Of a stretch of DNA of 64,000 bases, positions 1-8,179 are shown one piece after another (position 1 is the first letter of the stretch; each line of letters begins with the position of its first letter). A model generated the notes under the pieces. It saw only the letters and a list, made by a program, of their open reading frames with translations, was not told the origin of the DNA and did no database searches. Position numbers and translations under genes: made by a program. This stretch comes from Patulibacter defluvii (lineage in GTDB: Bacteria > Actinomycetota > Thermoleophilia > Solirubrobacterales > Solirubrobacteraceae), in contig NZ_JAWZSQ010000021.1 of assembly GCF_034096925.1 (NCBI RefSeq), positions 42,777 to 106,776 on the forward strand, in the 5' to 3' direction.

Positions 1-1
1 G

Positions 2-742
2 GCGCTGCTGGCGGCGGCCGGCGGGGTCTGGCTGGCGAGCTGGGCGCTGCGGCGGCTGAACGTCCGCGCGCCGGGGCTGCGGCTGGGCCTGGGGGTCGCC
101 GCCGCAGTCGTGGTGGTGGCCCAGGGCCTGGTCTGGACGGTCCACAACGGGATCGTCCTGAGCCGCGAGGACACCCGCAGCGTGGCCCGCGACTGGATGG
201 TCCGGAACGTGCCGGCGGGGTCGACGATCGTGGTCGAGCCGATGATGCCGAAGGAGTGGTACGCCGACGGGGCCCGGCTGCCGAACCCGAAGTCGCGCGA
301 GGGCTACCGCTGGAACCGCCTGGTGCGGACCGGCGCCGACAAGGCCGAGCTGATCCGTCGCTACCCGGAGCTGCGGGCGAAGATCAACCGCCGCGCCGAC
401 TTCGCCAACAACGGCTACACGCTCTTCCCGGGCCTGCTGGACTTCTACCGCGAGAAGGGCGCCTGCTGGATCGTCTCCGGCTCGATGCAGTCGGGTCGCG
501 TGATGAACAACCCGGCCCGCGTGCCCGAGGCGGTCCGCTACTACCGCGCGCTCGACCGCCAGGCCGACCTCGCCTTCCAGTCCGTCCCCTTCGACGGCCC
601 CGAGGCGAAGCACTACTTCCAGTACGACATGGCGTTCAACTTCGGCCAGCTGCGCTACGAGCGGCCGGGCCCGTCGGTGCGCGTCTACCGCCTGCGCCGC
701 TGCACCCCGCGGATCGCCGATCCGACGTCGCGGAGCCGCTGA
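2..742 (+). CDS. C-terminal part of a membrane glycosyltransferase (GT39/ArnT-like), 5' end outside window
   Basis: The frame is open from base 2 and ends at 742, so only about 246 C-terminal residues are present. It starts in a hydrophobic Ala/Leu/Val segment, probably the last membrane helices. A soluble tail begins near SVARDWMVRN, followed by a STIVVEP stretch. In GT-C (PMT/ArnT-like) enzymes that use polyprenyl-phosphate sugars, the last helix is often followed by this kind of periplasmic tail with an 'ARDWI..N.P.G..I..E' pattern. The substrate cannot be told without the N-terminal catalytic part. The neighbouring polyprenyl-phosphate sugar and inositol-lipid genes fit an envelope glycosylation role. 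The family call is tentative; the coding call is firm. Confidence 0.75.
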   Translation, partial: ALLAAAGGVWLASWALRRLNVRAPGLRLGLGVAAAVVVVAQGLVWTVHNGIVLSREDTRSVARDWMVRNVPAGSTIVVEPMMPKEWYADGARLPNPKSREGYRWNRLVRTGADKAELIRRYPELRAKINRRADFANNGYTLFPGLLDFYREKGACWIVSGSMQSGRVMNNPARVPEAVRYYRALDRQADLAFQSVPFDGPEAKHYFQYDMAFNFGQLRYERPGPSVRVYRLRRCTPRIADPTSRSR

Positions 743-785
743 GGGGGCTATCGGCGGATCGTTTTGCGGCCGTGAAGGCCGGTGG

Positions 786-791
786 TACGTT
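786..791 (+). promoter_or_regulatory. -10 hexamer TACGTT, leaderless start at 798
   Basis: TANNNT hexamer ending 6 nt before GTG 798, with no Shine-Dalgarno. It fits the leaderless pattern seen across the window and supports that start. Confidence 0.55.
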
Positions 792-797
792 CGCGGC

Positions 798-1127
798 GTG
801 TCGTTCGTCAACCGCATGGCTCGGGGAAAGAACCGGCTGTCGGTCAGGGTCGATCCGGAGCTGATCGCCGCCGGCAGGACGGCGGTTGCGGCGGGTCGTG
901 CGGCCACCCTCGGTGCCTGGGTCAGCGAGGCCTTGCGGCGACAGGCCGCCCACGACGAGCGACTGGCGGCGATGGGCGAGTTCCTCGCCGAGGACGAGGC
1001 GGAGCACGGGCCGATCACCGACGAGCAGATCGAGGAGAACCGGCGTTGGCTCGAGGAGCGGTCGATCCGCTTCGACGAGCACGGCGAGATCGCCTACCGC
1101 GGGCCAAAGGTGCCGAAGAAGACCTGA
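798..1127 (+). CDS. Ribbon-helix-helix antitoxin-like protein, orphan
   Basis: A 109-residue protein starting at GTG. Residues 12-50 (NRLSVRVDPELI ... WVSEALRRQ) look like a CopG/RHH DNA-binding fold: a short beta strand with alternating hydrophobic and basic residues, then two helices with a W-SEALRR signature. The acidic middle (FLAEDEAEHGPITDEQIEENRRWLE) resembles the toxin-binding tail of VapB/MazE-like antitoxins. No PIN or MazF-type gene follows: the next 90 bases are non-coding and the next gene is convergent. It may be an orphan antitoxin or a stand-alone repressor. A -10 at 786-791 makes it probably leaderless and monocistronic. Confidence 0.75.
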   Translation: MSFVNRMARGKNRLSVRVDPELIAAGRTAVAAGRAATLGAWVSEALRRQAAHDERLAAMGEFLAEDEAEHGPITDEQIEENRRWLEERSIRFDEHGEIAYRGPKVPKKT

Positions 1128-1219
1128 CCTCGGACCCCGACGACCTGCTGCCGTTGGTTTCCCTGGCGGCCCGCCGGGCGACGGTCTCGGCCCTCTGAGC
1201 CGAACGCCGTCGTCCGACC

Positions 1220-2182
1220 TCAGTGGATGTAGACCGACCCGAGGAACAGCGCCAGCCACGCGAGGCCGATCAGGCGCAGCCCCGGGTCGCGGATCACCAG
1301 CTCCTCGGGCGCGCCGCCCTTGCCCTGGTCGACCAGCAGGGCGTAGCGCATGATCCCCATCACGAAGGGGACGATCGACAGGCCCCACCAGGGGACCTCG
1401 CTCGTCTTCGGGTGCTCGAAGGCCCACAGGCAGTAGGTGAGGATCGTCACCGCCGCCGCCATCGTCACCACGAACCGCAGGTACTCGACGGTGTACTGCT
1501 CGAGCGCCTTGCGGGTCGAGCCGTCGCCGACGTGCAGCAGCTCGCCGTGGCGCTTGCCCGCGACCATGAACAGCGAGCCGAAGCAGGTGACGGCCAGGAA
1601 CCACTTCGAGAGCGTGATGTCGACCGCGACGCCGCCCGAGATCGCACGCACGACGAAGCCGGTCGCCACGACCATGATGTCGAGGATCGCCGTGTGCTTC
1701 AGGCGGAAGGTGTAGGCGATCGTCAGCGCCTTGTACGCGGTCAGCAGCGCGCCCAGCCGCCAGCTGATCAGGTAGGCCAGGCCGAGCCCGACCAGCAGCA
1801 GCGCCACCACCGCCACCAGCGCCACCGGCACCGGCACGATCCCGGCCGCGATCGGGCGGTTGCGCTTGGTCGGGTGGCGGCGGTCGGCCTCGACGTCGCC
1901 GACGTCGTTGAGGATGTAGGTCGCGCTGGAGACCAGGCAGAAGGCGACGAAGGTCAGGACCGCGTCGCGGATCACGTCGCCGTCGTTGAGCGCCGCGCCG
2001 GCGGCCGGCGCCGCGAAGACCAGGACGTTCTTCACCCACTGCTTCGGCCGCGCGGCCCGCACCAGGCCGGCGACCAGCGAGCCCCGCGGCGCGGGGCCGG
2101 TCGGGGCGCCGGACGCGCCCGGGGCCGGATCGGCTGGGGACGCCGCGGCAGCGGACGCGGGCGCGGTGGTCTCGCCGGACAC
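1220..2182 (-). CDS. UbiA-family prenyltransferase, decaprenyl-phosphate phosphoribosyltransferase-like
   Basis: Polytopic membrane enzyme of about 320 residues from GTG 2182. An upstream extension to 2407 is possible, but it would overlap the divergent gene at 2301 and is low complexity. A short Ala/Pro-rich N-terminus precedes ARPKQWVKN. The first Asp-rich motif, NDVGDVEADRRHPTKRNRPIA, and the WFLAV ... MVAGKRHGELLH segment are typical of DPPR synthases (Rv3806c family), which transfer phosphoribose from PRPP to polyprenyl phosphate. In mycobacteria this feeds decaprenyl-phosphate-arabinose. Here it sits next to phosphatidylinositol synthesis genes and a GT-C protein, suggesting envelope glycan or glycolipid work. 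The donor and prenyl length are inferred from the family. Confidence 0.88.
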   Translation of the reverse strand: MSGETTAPASAAAASPADPAPGASGAPTGPAPRGSLVAGLVRAARPKQWVKNVLVFAAPAAGAALNDGDVIRDAVLTFVAFCLVSSATYILNDVGDVEADRRHPTKRNRPIAAGIVPVPVALVAVVALLLVGLGLAYLISWRLGALLTAYKALTIAYTFRLKHTAILDIMVVATGFVVRAISGGVAVDITLSKWFLAVTCFGSLFMVAGKRHGELLHVGDGSTRKALEQYTVEYLRFVVTMAAAVTILTYCLWAFEHPKTSEVPWWGLSIVPFVMGIMRYALLVDQGKGGAPEELVIRDPGLRLIGLAWLALFLGSVYIH

Positions 2183-2281
2183 GCCCGGGAGTCTGCCGGA
2201 AGCGGACCGGACCGCGCCGATCGGGCCCCACGACCGGGGCAACGGCGCCGCACCGCTCCGCGCGCGGTCCGCCGTTCGGCG

Positions 2282-2287
2282 TACCCT
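2282..2287 (+). promoter_or_regulatory. -10 hexamer TACCCT before the CDP-alcohol transferase
   Basis: TACCCT ends 13 nt before ATG 2301, giving a predicted leader of only about 6 nt. Confidence 0.4.
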
Positions 2288-2300
2288 CCCCGGCGTCCCC

Positions 2301-2909
2301 ATGACCGCCGCGACCGACCCACCCGCCGACCGCACGCGCCTCCAGCAGTGGCTGATCGACCTGCCGCTGACCCCGAACGCGATCTCGGTCACCGGCCTGC
2401 TCGGCAACCTGCTCGCCGCCGTCCTGATCTGGCAGGAGCACTACGTCCTGGCCGGCGTGGCCTTCATCCTCGGCTCGATCATGGACACCCTCGACGGCCG
2501 CTACTCGCGGATGTCGGGCAAGGGCACGACCTTCGGCGCGTTCCTCGACTCGACCCTCGACCGGATCGAGGAGGGCATCGTCCTGACCGCGGTCGTGATG
2601 GTCTACGCCAAGCACGGCGACGACGTCAACGCGGGCCTCGCGGCGCTGGCCGCGGTCAGCTCGCTGCTGGTCAGCTACACCCGCGCGCGGGCCGAGGGCC
2701 TGGGCCTGGACGGCAAGGCCGGGATCGGCAGCCGCGCGGTGCGGGTCGTGATCCTCTCGATCGGCCTGGTGCTCGGCGGCGAGGAGATCGCCGGCGGGCT
2801 CGACCTGCTGCCGGCCTCGATCTGGGTCCTGGCCGCGCTCGGCGTCTTCACCACCGCCCAGCGGATGTGGCACGTGCGGCGGCAGCTGAACGGTCCCGAC
2901 CGCGCCTGA
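2301..2909 (+). CDS. CDP-alcohol phosphatidyltransferase, phosphatidylinositol(-phosphate) synthase candidate
   Basis: A 202-residue membrane protein. The full CDP-alcohol phosphotransferase signature is visible around residues 61-86: D-x2-D-G-x2-S-R-x8-G-x3-D-x3-D, with the usual Ala replaced by Ser (DTLDGRYSR ... GAFLDSTLD). The four Asp residues coordinate metal and the CDP-lipid in this family. In actinobacteria this family makes phosphatidylinositol phosphate from CDP-diacylglycerol and inositol-3-phosphate. The gene directly downstream is inositol-3-phosphate synthase, so a PIP synthase role is the best inference. Phosphatidylglycerophosphate synthase is the main alternative. A G/C-rich hairpin follows at 2917-2938. 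Confidence 0.87.
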   Translation: MTAATDPPADRTRLQQWLIDLPLTPNAISVTGLLGNLLAAVLIWQEHYVLAGVAFILGSIMDTLDGRYSRMSGKGTTFGAFLDSTLDRIEEGIVLTAVVMVYAKHGDDVNAGLAALAAVSSLLVSYTRARAEGLGLDGKAGIGSRAVRVVILSIGLVLGGEEIAGGLDLLPASIWVLAALGVFTTAQRMWHVRRQLNGPDRA

Positions 2910-2916
2910 GCCGCGG

Positions 2917-2938
2917 CGTCCGGCCCGCGCGCCGGACG
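2917..2938 (+). terminator. Hairpin after the CDP-alcohol transferase
   Basis: Perfect 8-bp stem CGTCCGGC/GCCGGACG with a 6-nt loop, 8 bases after the stop codon. There is no T-run, as is usual for high-GC terminators. Confidence 0.45.
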
Positions 2939-3157
2939 TGGCACCACGCTCCGGGCGCGCCGACCTGCCACCATCGTCCTCGCGCCGGGAGCGCCGTCGC
3001 ACGCCCGCGGCACCCGCTCGGGAGCCTGTGACGGAGTTGTAACCGGCCGCCGCGAGCGGGGTTCCTGGCTCTGGACCTCCCGCTTGCCGGCTGGCCCGAC
3101 GTGGATTCGTTCCGCGCCGCCGGCTCCCCATTCGAGATCGAGGACTTCGAGAAGAAC

Positions 3158-4339
3158 GTGAGCAACACGACCAACGGCAACGGCGCGGCCGCCTCCAACG
3201 GCAGCGGCCGCTACCAGCGCGACAAGGTGCGCGTGGCGATCATCGGCGTCGGCAACTGCGCCAACTCCTTCGTGCAGGGCGTGGAGTTCTACAAGAACGC
3301 CGATGCCAGCAAGCCGGTCCCGGGCCTGATGCACGTCGACCTCGGCGGCTACCACGTCAAGGACATCGAGTTCACGGCCGCCTTCGACATCAACGAGACG
3401 AAGGTCGGCAAGGACCTGTCCGAGGCGATCTGGGCCGATCCGAACGACACGATCAAGTTCGCCGACGTCCCGAAGCTGGACGTCCCGGTCTACCGGGGCA
3501 TGACGCACGACGGGATCGGCAAGTACCTGTCGCAGAAGATCACGAAGGCGCCCGGCCCGACGGCCGACATCGTCAAGATCCTCAAGGACACGAAGACCGA
3601 CGTCGTCGTCTCCTACCTGCCGGTCGGCTCCGAGCAGGCGACCAAGTGGTACGTCGAGCAGGTGCTCGAGGCCGGCTGCGGCTTCGTCAACTGCATCCCC
3701 GTCTTCATCGCCCGCGAGGAGTACTGGGACAAGCGCTTCGAGGAGAAGGGCCTGCCGATCATCGGCGACGACATCAAGTCGCAGGTCGGCGCCACGATCG
3801 TCCACCGCGCCCTCGCCCGCCTCTTCCACGAGCGCGGCGTCGTGCTGGAGCACACGTCGCAGCTGAACGTCGGCGGCAACATGGACTTCTTCAACATGCT
3901 CGAGCGCGAGCGGCTGGAGTCGAAGAAGATCTCGAAGACGAACGCCGTGACCTCGGTCGCCGGCGTCGAGCTGCCGGACCGCGACGTCCACGTCGGCCCG
4001 TCGGACTACGTGCCGTGGCTGACCGACCGCAAGTGGGCCCACATCCGCCTCGAGGGCAAGGCCTTCGGCGAGGTGCCGCTGACCGCCGAGCTGAAGCTCG
4101 AGGTCTGGGACTCGCCGAACTCGGCCGGCGTGATCATCGACGCCGCCCGCCTGATCAAGCTGGGCCTGAACAACGGCGTCGCCGGCCAGCTCGACGGCCC
4201 GTCGTCGTACCTCATGAAGTCGCCGCACAACCAGCGGCCGGACGACGAGGCGCGCAACGCGACCGAGAAGTTCATCAAGGACAACCGCCTCGTCCGCGAC
4301 GCGTCGGGCAAGGCGAAGGCGAAGACCGTCGAGGCCTGA
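3158..4339 (+). CDS. ino1: Inositol-3-phosphate synthase
   Basis: Converts glucose-6-phosphate to 1L-myo-inositol-3-phosphate with NAD as internal redox cofactor. From GTG 3158 the protein has 393 residues; GTG 3101 would add 19. The NAD-binding Rossmann start KVRVAIIGVGNCANSFVQG is clear, as is the actinobacterial-type PGLMHVDLGGYHV block. The family motifs SYLPVGSEQATKWY, NCIPVFIA, GDDIKSQ-GATI, LNVGGNMDF and EVWDSPNSAGV(I)IDA follow in order. It is slightly longer than the roughly 365-residue mycobacterial enzyme because of a Thr/Asn/Gly-rich N-terminus. It sits after the phosphatidyltransferase that could use its product, and two hairpins close the unit. Confidence 0.96.
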   Translation: MSNTTNGNGAAASNGSGRYQRDKVRVAIIGVGNCANSFVQGVEFYKNADASKPVPGLMHVDLGGYHVKDIEFTAAFDINETKVGKDLSEAIWADPNDTIKFADVPKLDVPVYRGMTHDGIGKYLSQKITKAPGPTADIVKILKDTKTDVVVSYLPVGSEQATKWYVEQVLEAGCGFVNCIPVFIAREEYWDKRFEEKGLPIIGDDIKSQVGATIVHRALARLFHERGVVLEHTSQLNVGGNMDFFNMLERERLESKKISKTNAVTSVAGVELPDRDVHVGPSDYVPWLTDRKWAHIRLEGKAFGEVPLTAELKLEVWDSPNSAGVIIDAARLIKLGLNNGVAGQLDGPSSYLMKSPHNQRPDDEARNATEKFIKDNRLVRDASGKAKAKTVEA

Positions 4340-4347
4340 GCCACCCC

Positions 4348-4366
4348 CGCGCCGGCCTCCGGCGCG
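4348..4366 (+). terminator. Short perfect hairpin after ino1
   Basis: CGCGCCGG-CCT-CCGGCGCG, an 8-bp stem with a 3-nt loop, just after the ino1 stop. Confidence 0.45.
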
Positions 4367-4380
4367 TTCGAGCACGCGAG

Positions 4381-4414
4381 ACGACCCGGGCCACCGCCCG
4401 GGTCGTTCGCGTTT
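4381..4414 (+). terminator. Strong intrinsic terminator after ino1
   Basis: Perfect 11-bp stem ACGACCCGGGC / GCCCGGGTCGT closed by a CACC tetraloop (4392-4395) and followed by TCGCGTTT. This is the clearest terminator in the window. It separates ino1 from the next gene, which has its own -10. Confidence 0.75.
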
Positions 4415-4452
4415 CGGGGGCGGTCTCGGGGTGCGCTGGCGCGCCACCGGCC

Positions 4453-4458
4453 TATGCT
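4453..4458 (+). promoter_or_regulatory. -10 hexamer TATGCT, leaderless start at 4466
   Basis: TATGCT ends 7 nt before GTG 4466. The apparent ATG at 4454 lies inside this hexamer, so GTG 4466 is the preferred start. Confidence 0.65.
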
Positions 4459-4465
4459 GCTGCCC

Positions 4466-6424
4466 GTGAGTTCTGCCGCGCCGCTGGCGATCGCCCAGAT
4501 CACGCCCTACCCCCTGGAGGCCGGGCATCCCGTCACGGCGCACGCCTTGCGTCTGGCGCAGGAGCTGGCCGAGCGGGGCCACCGGCTGGTCGTGCTGGCG
4601 CCTTCACGCGACCCCGAGCGGGTGCGGCGGACGCGGGCCGCGCTGCGCGAGGACCCGGCCGGGCTGCTGCCGGAACCGGGGGCCGCGCCGGTGGTGCTGG
4701 CGGTCGGCGAGGCGCTGCCGCCGATCCCCGGGACGACCACCCCGGCGACGCTGCCGGTCGACGCGGCGCGGGCGGTCGAGGACGCGCTGACGGCGCTGGC
4801 GCTCGACATCGTCCACGTGCACGAGCCGTTCGGGCCGTCGGTCAGCTCGATCGCGTTGCGCCACAGCCGGACGCTGAACGTCGGCACCTTCCACCTGCCG
4901 GCCGAGCGGTTCATCGCCACCCAGGTCACGCGCAAGCGGGCCGCGCGGCTGCTGGGCCGGCTCGACGACCGCCAGGCGGCCAGCGCGACGACCGCGGCGC
5001 TCGTCGCCCGCTCGTTCCCGATCGGGCTCGGCTACGTCGACCGCGTCCCGCCGCCGGCCGCCGCCAGCGATCCGCCGGAGGCCGCCGCCCGCCGCGATCC
5101 GGACGCCCCGCTGCACCTGGTGGTGCCGTTCGACGAGGAGCGCCCGGCCCGCCGCGCCGCCCTCCGCGCGCTCCGCCGGCTCGACCTCGACCTGCCGTGG
5201 CGGGCGACCGTGGTGGTCGCCGACGGCGACGCGCCGACCGCGCCGCTGAAGCCGGCGTTGCGCGACCGGATCCGCTTCCTGCCGATCGACGAGCTGCGGG
5301 CCGAGCCGCACGGCGAGCACGACGGGGTCCGGCTGCTGCCGCCCGACGCCGACGTGGTGCTGCTGGCCTCGACCGGCGCCCGTCCCGCTCCCCACGCGCT
5401 GGTCGCCGCGCTGCACGTCGGCGCGGTGCCCGTCGCGAGCCGAATCGGCGTCCACGACGAGCTGACCGACGGCGGCGCGCGAGGGCTGCTGTTCGAGCCC
5501 GGCGACGTCGACGTGCTCGTCGCCCAGCTGGAGCGGCTGCTGGGCGACCCCCAGCTGGCCGAGCAGCTGCGTGCGGCCGGCCGCGAATGGGTCGCCGACC
5601 GCAGCTGGGCCGCCCACGTCGACTGGGTGCTGGAGCGCTACGCGGTCGTCCGCGCCCGCCGCCACGACCCCGAGCGCTTCGATCCCGAGATCGTCGCCCG
5701 GCTGCGCGACCGGCCGCGGATCGACGTCGACCTGCACATGCACACCGACCACAGCGGCGACTGCGCCACACCGGCCGAGGTGCTGCTGGACGCCGCCCGC
5801 CGCCAGGGCCTCGGCGCGATCGTGATCACCGACCACAACGAGGTCTCCGGCGCCTTCGAGGCGCTCGAGAAGGCCGACCGCTTCGGGGTCAAGGTGATCG
5901 TCGGCGAGGAGGTGAAGACCGCCGACCAGGGCGAGGTGATCGGGATCTTCCTGAAGGAGCGGATCCCGAAGGGCGTCACCCTGCAGGAGGCGATCGCCGA
6001 GATCCGGCGCCAGGGCGGGCTGGTCTACGTGCCCCACCCCTTCGACCGGATGCACAGCGTGCCCGACTACGAGCACCTGCTCGACGTGGTCGGCGAGATC
6101 GACGCGATCGAGATCTTCAACCCGCGGGTGGCGATCGGCTCCTTCAACGAGGAGGCCGCGATCTTCGCCGAGAAGTACCGGATCGTCGCCGGCGCCGGCT
6201 CGGACAGCCACGTCGCCGCCGGCCTCGGCTCGGTCCGGGTCCGGATCCCCGACTTCGACGGGCCGGAGGAGTTCCTGGTCGCGCTCTCGATGGCAGAGAT
6301 CGAGACCAAGCCCGGCACGCTCGTCTACGTCCAGGCGCTGAAGTTCCTGGAGACGAAGGCGACCCCGCCCGGCGCCCGCCGCCGGGTCCGCGCGCGCCGC
6401 GTCCGCCGCGCGACCCGGGACTGA
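4466..6424 (+). CDS. Glycosyltransferase family 4 - PHP phosphoesterase fusion
   Basis: A 652-residue soluble protein with two enzyme modules. Residues 1-410 are a GT4-like glycosyltransferase: an N-terminal AHALRLAQELAERGH Rossmann start, VHVHEP, and a C-terminal nucleotide-sugar region (VPVASRIGVHDE ... GLLFEPGDV). Residues 417-625 are a complete PHP domain with all metal motifs: DLHMHTDHSGD, VITDHNE, GEEVK, YVPHPFDR and GAGSDSH. PHP proteins are metal-dependent phosphoesterases. The order ino1 then GT-PHP suggests a glycosyl transfer to a phosphorylated acceptor, perhaps inositol-3-phosphate or its lipid, followed by dephosphorylation. That is inference. Its stop overlaps the next start (TGATG), so the two are translationally coupled. 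Confidence 0.88.
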   Translation: MSSAAPLAIAQITPYPLEAGHPVTAHALRLAQELAERGHRLVVLAPSRDPERVRRTRAALREDPAGLLPEPGAAPVVLAVGEALPPIPGTTTPATLPVDAARAVEDALTALALDIVHVHEPFGPSVSSIALRHSRTLNVGTFHLPAERFIATQVTRKRAARLLGRLDDRQAASATTAALVARSFPIGLGYVDRVPPPAAASDPPEAAARRDPDAPLHLVVPFDEERPARRAALRALRRLDLDLPWRATVVVADGDAPTAPLKPALRDRIRFLPIDELRAEPHGEHDGVRLLPPDADVVLLASTGARPAPHALVAALHVGAVPVASRIGVHDELTDGGARGLLFEPGDVDVLVAQLERLLGDPQLAEQLRAAGREWVADRSWAAHVDWVLERYAVVRARRHDPERFDPEIVARLRDRPRIDVDLHMHTDHSGDCATPAEVLLDAARRQGLGAIVITDHNEVSGAFEALEKADRFGVKVIVGEEVKTADQGEVIGIFLKERIPKGVTLQEAIAEIRRQGGLVYVPHPFDRMHSVPDYEHLLDVVGEIDAIEIFNPRVAIGSFNEEAAIFAEKYRIVAGAGSDSHVAAGLGSVRVRIPDFDGPEEFLVALSMAEIETKPGTLVYVQALKFLETKATPPGARRRVRARRVRRATRD

Positions 6425-8124
6425 TGGCCGGCGTCGGCCGGCGGGTCCCGCCCTGGGCGCTGGCGCTGCTGCTGGGGGCGCTCTACGTCGCGGTCGCCCC
6501 GCCGACCACCGACCTGGCCGCCCAGGAGCACCGGGTCGAGCTGGCCCGGCAGGGGGTCTGGCTGTACGACCTCTCGTGGTTCGGCGGCCACCACCTGCCG
6601 AGCTACAGCGTGCTGCTGCCGCTGCTGGGGGCACTGGTCGGGGCGACCGTCGTCGGGGCGCTGGCGGCCGTCGTCGCCGCCTGGGCCTTCGCGCGGCTGG
6701 CCGCCGGCTGGTGGCCCGCGACCGAGGACCCGCGACCGTGGCGCGACCCGGCGACGGTCGCCTCGTGGTGGTTCGCGGCCGGGATCGGCGGGCTGCTGTT
6801 CACCGGCCGGATGACCTTCGTGCTGGGGGCCGCGCTCGGGCTGGTGGCGCTGGTGCTCGCCGCCGACGTGCGGGTCTCGGACCGGGGACGCGAGATCGGC
6901 GCGGCCGCCGCCGCGCTGCTGACCGCACTGGCCAGCCCGGTGGCCGCGCTGTTCCTGGCGCTGGCGGGGCTGGCCTGGTGGATCGGCGCCCCGGCGTCGC
7001 GGATGGTCGCGGCGACCGTCACCGCGACGGCGTTCGGCGTCGCGCTGCTGCTGTCGGTGAGCTTCCCCGGCGGCGGCAGCGAGCCGTTCGTGGCCTCGGC
7101 CCTGTGGCCGGCGCTGATCGCGTTGGCCGCGACCGTGCTGGTGCTGCCGGCGCGCGAGCGGGCGCTGCGGGCCGGCGCGGCGCTCTACCTGGCCGCGATC
7201 GTGCTCGCCGGCCTGCTCGACACGCCGATGGGCGGCAACGCCACCCGACTGGCCGCGCTGGCCGGCGGCCCGCTGCTGGCCGCGGCGCTGCTGGCGCGGG
7301 AGCGGGACGGGTCGACCGGGCGGCGCGGTCGCGCCGCCGGCGCCGTCGGGGCGCTGCTGCTGGTCGCCTTCCTCTACTGGCAGTGGTATCCGCCGGTCCG
7401 CGACGCCGCCCAGGCCTGGGGCGACCGCGCGGCCCGCGCCGGCTACTGGGCGCCGCTGGCCGACCAGCTGCGGGAGCGGCTCCGCGCCGATCCGGCCCGT
7501 GTCGAGATCCCGCCGACCGCCCGCCGCGGCGAGGCGCGCTGGATCGGGCCCGAGATTCCGCTGGCGCGCGGTTGGATCCGCCAGCTCGACCGCGACCGCA
7601 ACCCGCTCTTCTACGAGGGTCGGCCGACCGCCGACCGCTACCGCCGCTGGCTGGACGAGAACGCGGTCGGCTGGGTGGCGGTGCCCGGCGCAGAGCCCGA
7701 CCACGCCTCGCGCGACGAGCTGGCGCTGCTGCGCGACCCCGCCGCGCGGCGGGCGATCGGGCTCGACGAGGCCTGGCGCAACGCCGACTGGACGCTTTAC
7801 CGGGTGACCGATCCGGCGCCGCTGGTGGCGGCCGCGGCCGACCGCGAGAGCGACGATCCGCTCGGCTTCCCCGGCGGCGGGCCCGACCTGCGGGTGGCCG
7901 AACTGCGCGCCGACCGGGTGGTCCTGCGCGGTTCCGGCGGAGGCACGTTCGTGCTCCGAATCCGCTACTCCCCCTACCTCCAGGTGATGCACGGAACCGC
8001 GTGCCTGTCAACCGCCCCTGGGGGGTGGACGCACGTCCGGTCCATGGTTCACGGTACGGTTACATTGGGAACCGGTCTCCCCGGTCCCTGGCGACGCGCG
8101 CAACCGGACGACTGCGACCGGTAG
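6424..8124 (+). CDS. Large integral membrane protein of unknown function
   Basis: A 566-residue protein coupled to the previous gene by TGATG. Residues 1-325 contain about eight hydrophobic segments (for example PPWALALLLGALYVAVAP and the VAAWAFARLAAG region). They are followed by a soluble C-terminal domain with WIGPEIPLARGWIRQLDRDRNPLF, a 'DENAVGWVAVPGAE' stretch and a beta-rich end. The layout resembles actinobacterial membrane proteins annotated as 6-pyruvoyl-tetrahydropterin-synthase-related or GT-C-like membrane proteins. No catalytic motif is recognisable. Given its neighbours it probably works in envelope lipid or glycan assembly. Confidence 0.85.
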   Translation: MAGVGRRVPPWALALLLGALYVAVAPPTTDLAAQEHRVELARQGVWLYDLSWFGGHHLPSYSVLLPLLGALVGATVVGALAAVVAAWAFARLAAGWWPATEDPRPWRDPATVASWWFAAGIGGLLFTGRMTFVLGAALGLVALVLAADVRVSDRGREIGAAAAALLTALASPVAALFLALAGLAWWIGAPASRMVAATVTATAFGVALLLSVSFPGGGSEPFVASALWPALIALAATVLVLPARERALRAGAALYLAAIVLAGLLDTPMGGNATRLAALAGGPLLAAALLARERDGSTGRRGRAAGAVGALLLVAFLYWQWYPPVRDAAQAWGDRAARAGYWAPLADQLRERLRADPARVEIPPTARRGEARWIGPEIPLARGWIRQLDRDRNPLFYEGRPTADRYRRWLDENAVGWVAVPGAEPDHASRDELALLRDPAARRAIGLDEAWRNADWTLYRVTDPAPLVAAAADRESDDPLGFPGGGPDLRVAELRADRVVLRGSGGGTFVLRIRYSPYLQVMHGTACLSTAPGGWTHVRSMVHGTVTLGTGLPGPWRRAQPDDCDR

Positions 8125-8179
8125 CCGCCCCGCAGGGCGCAGGTCTCGCCCCGCGGTCAGCGCCGATCCCGTTCGTCCC

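Noticed and set aside
1128..1219. Toxin gene partner of the RHH protein
   Set aside because: The space is under 100 bp with no open frame of suitable length; the next gene is on the opposite strand.
636..3131. Minus-strand open frame of 831 codons over the first 3 kb
   Set aside because: It is rich in Arg/Gly/Ala with no domain pattern and lies opposite the phosphatidyltransferase and UbiA genes. In such GC-rich DNA, long antisense frames are expected.
3646..6423. Plus-strand frame of over 900 codons upstream of and in frame with the membrane protein at 6424
   Set aside because: It is the shifted frame of ino1 and the GT-PHP gene and has only low-complexity Arg-rich sequence. Only the part from ATG 6424 looks like protein.
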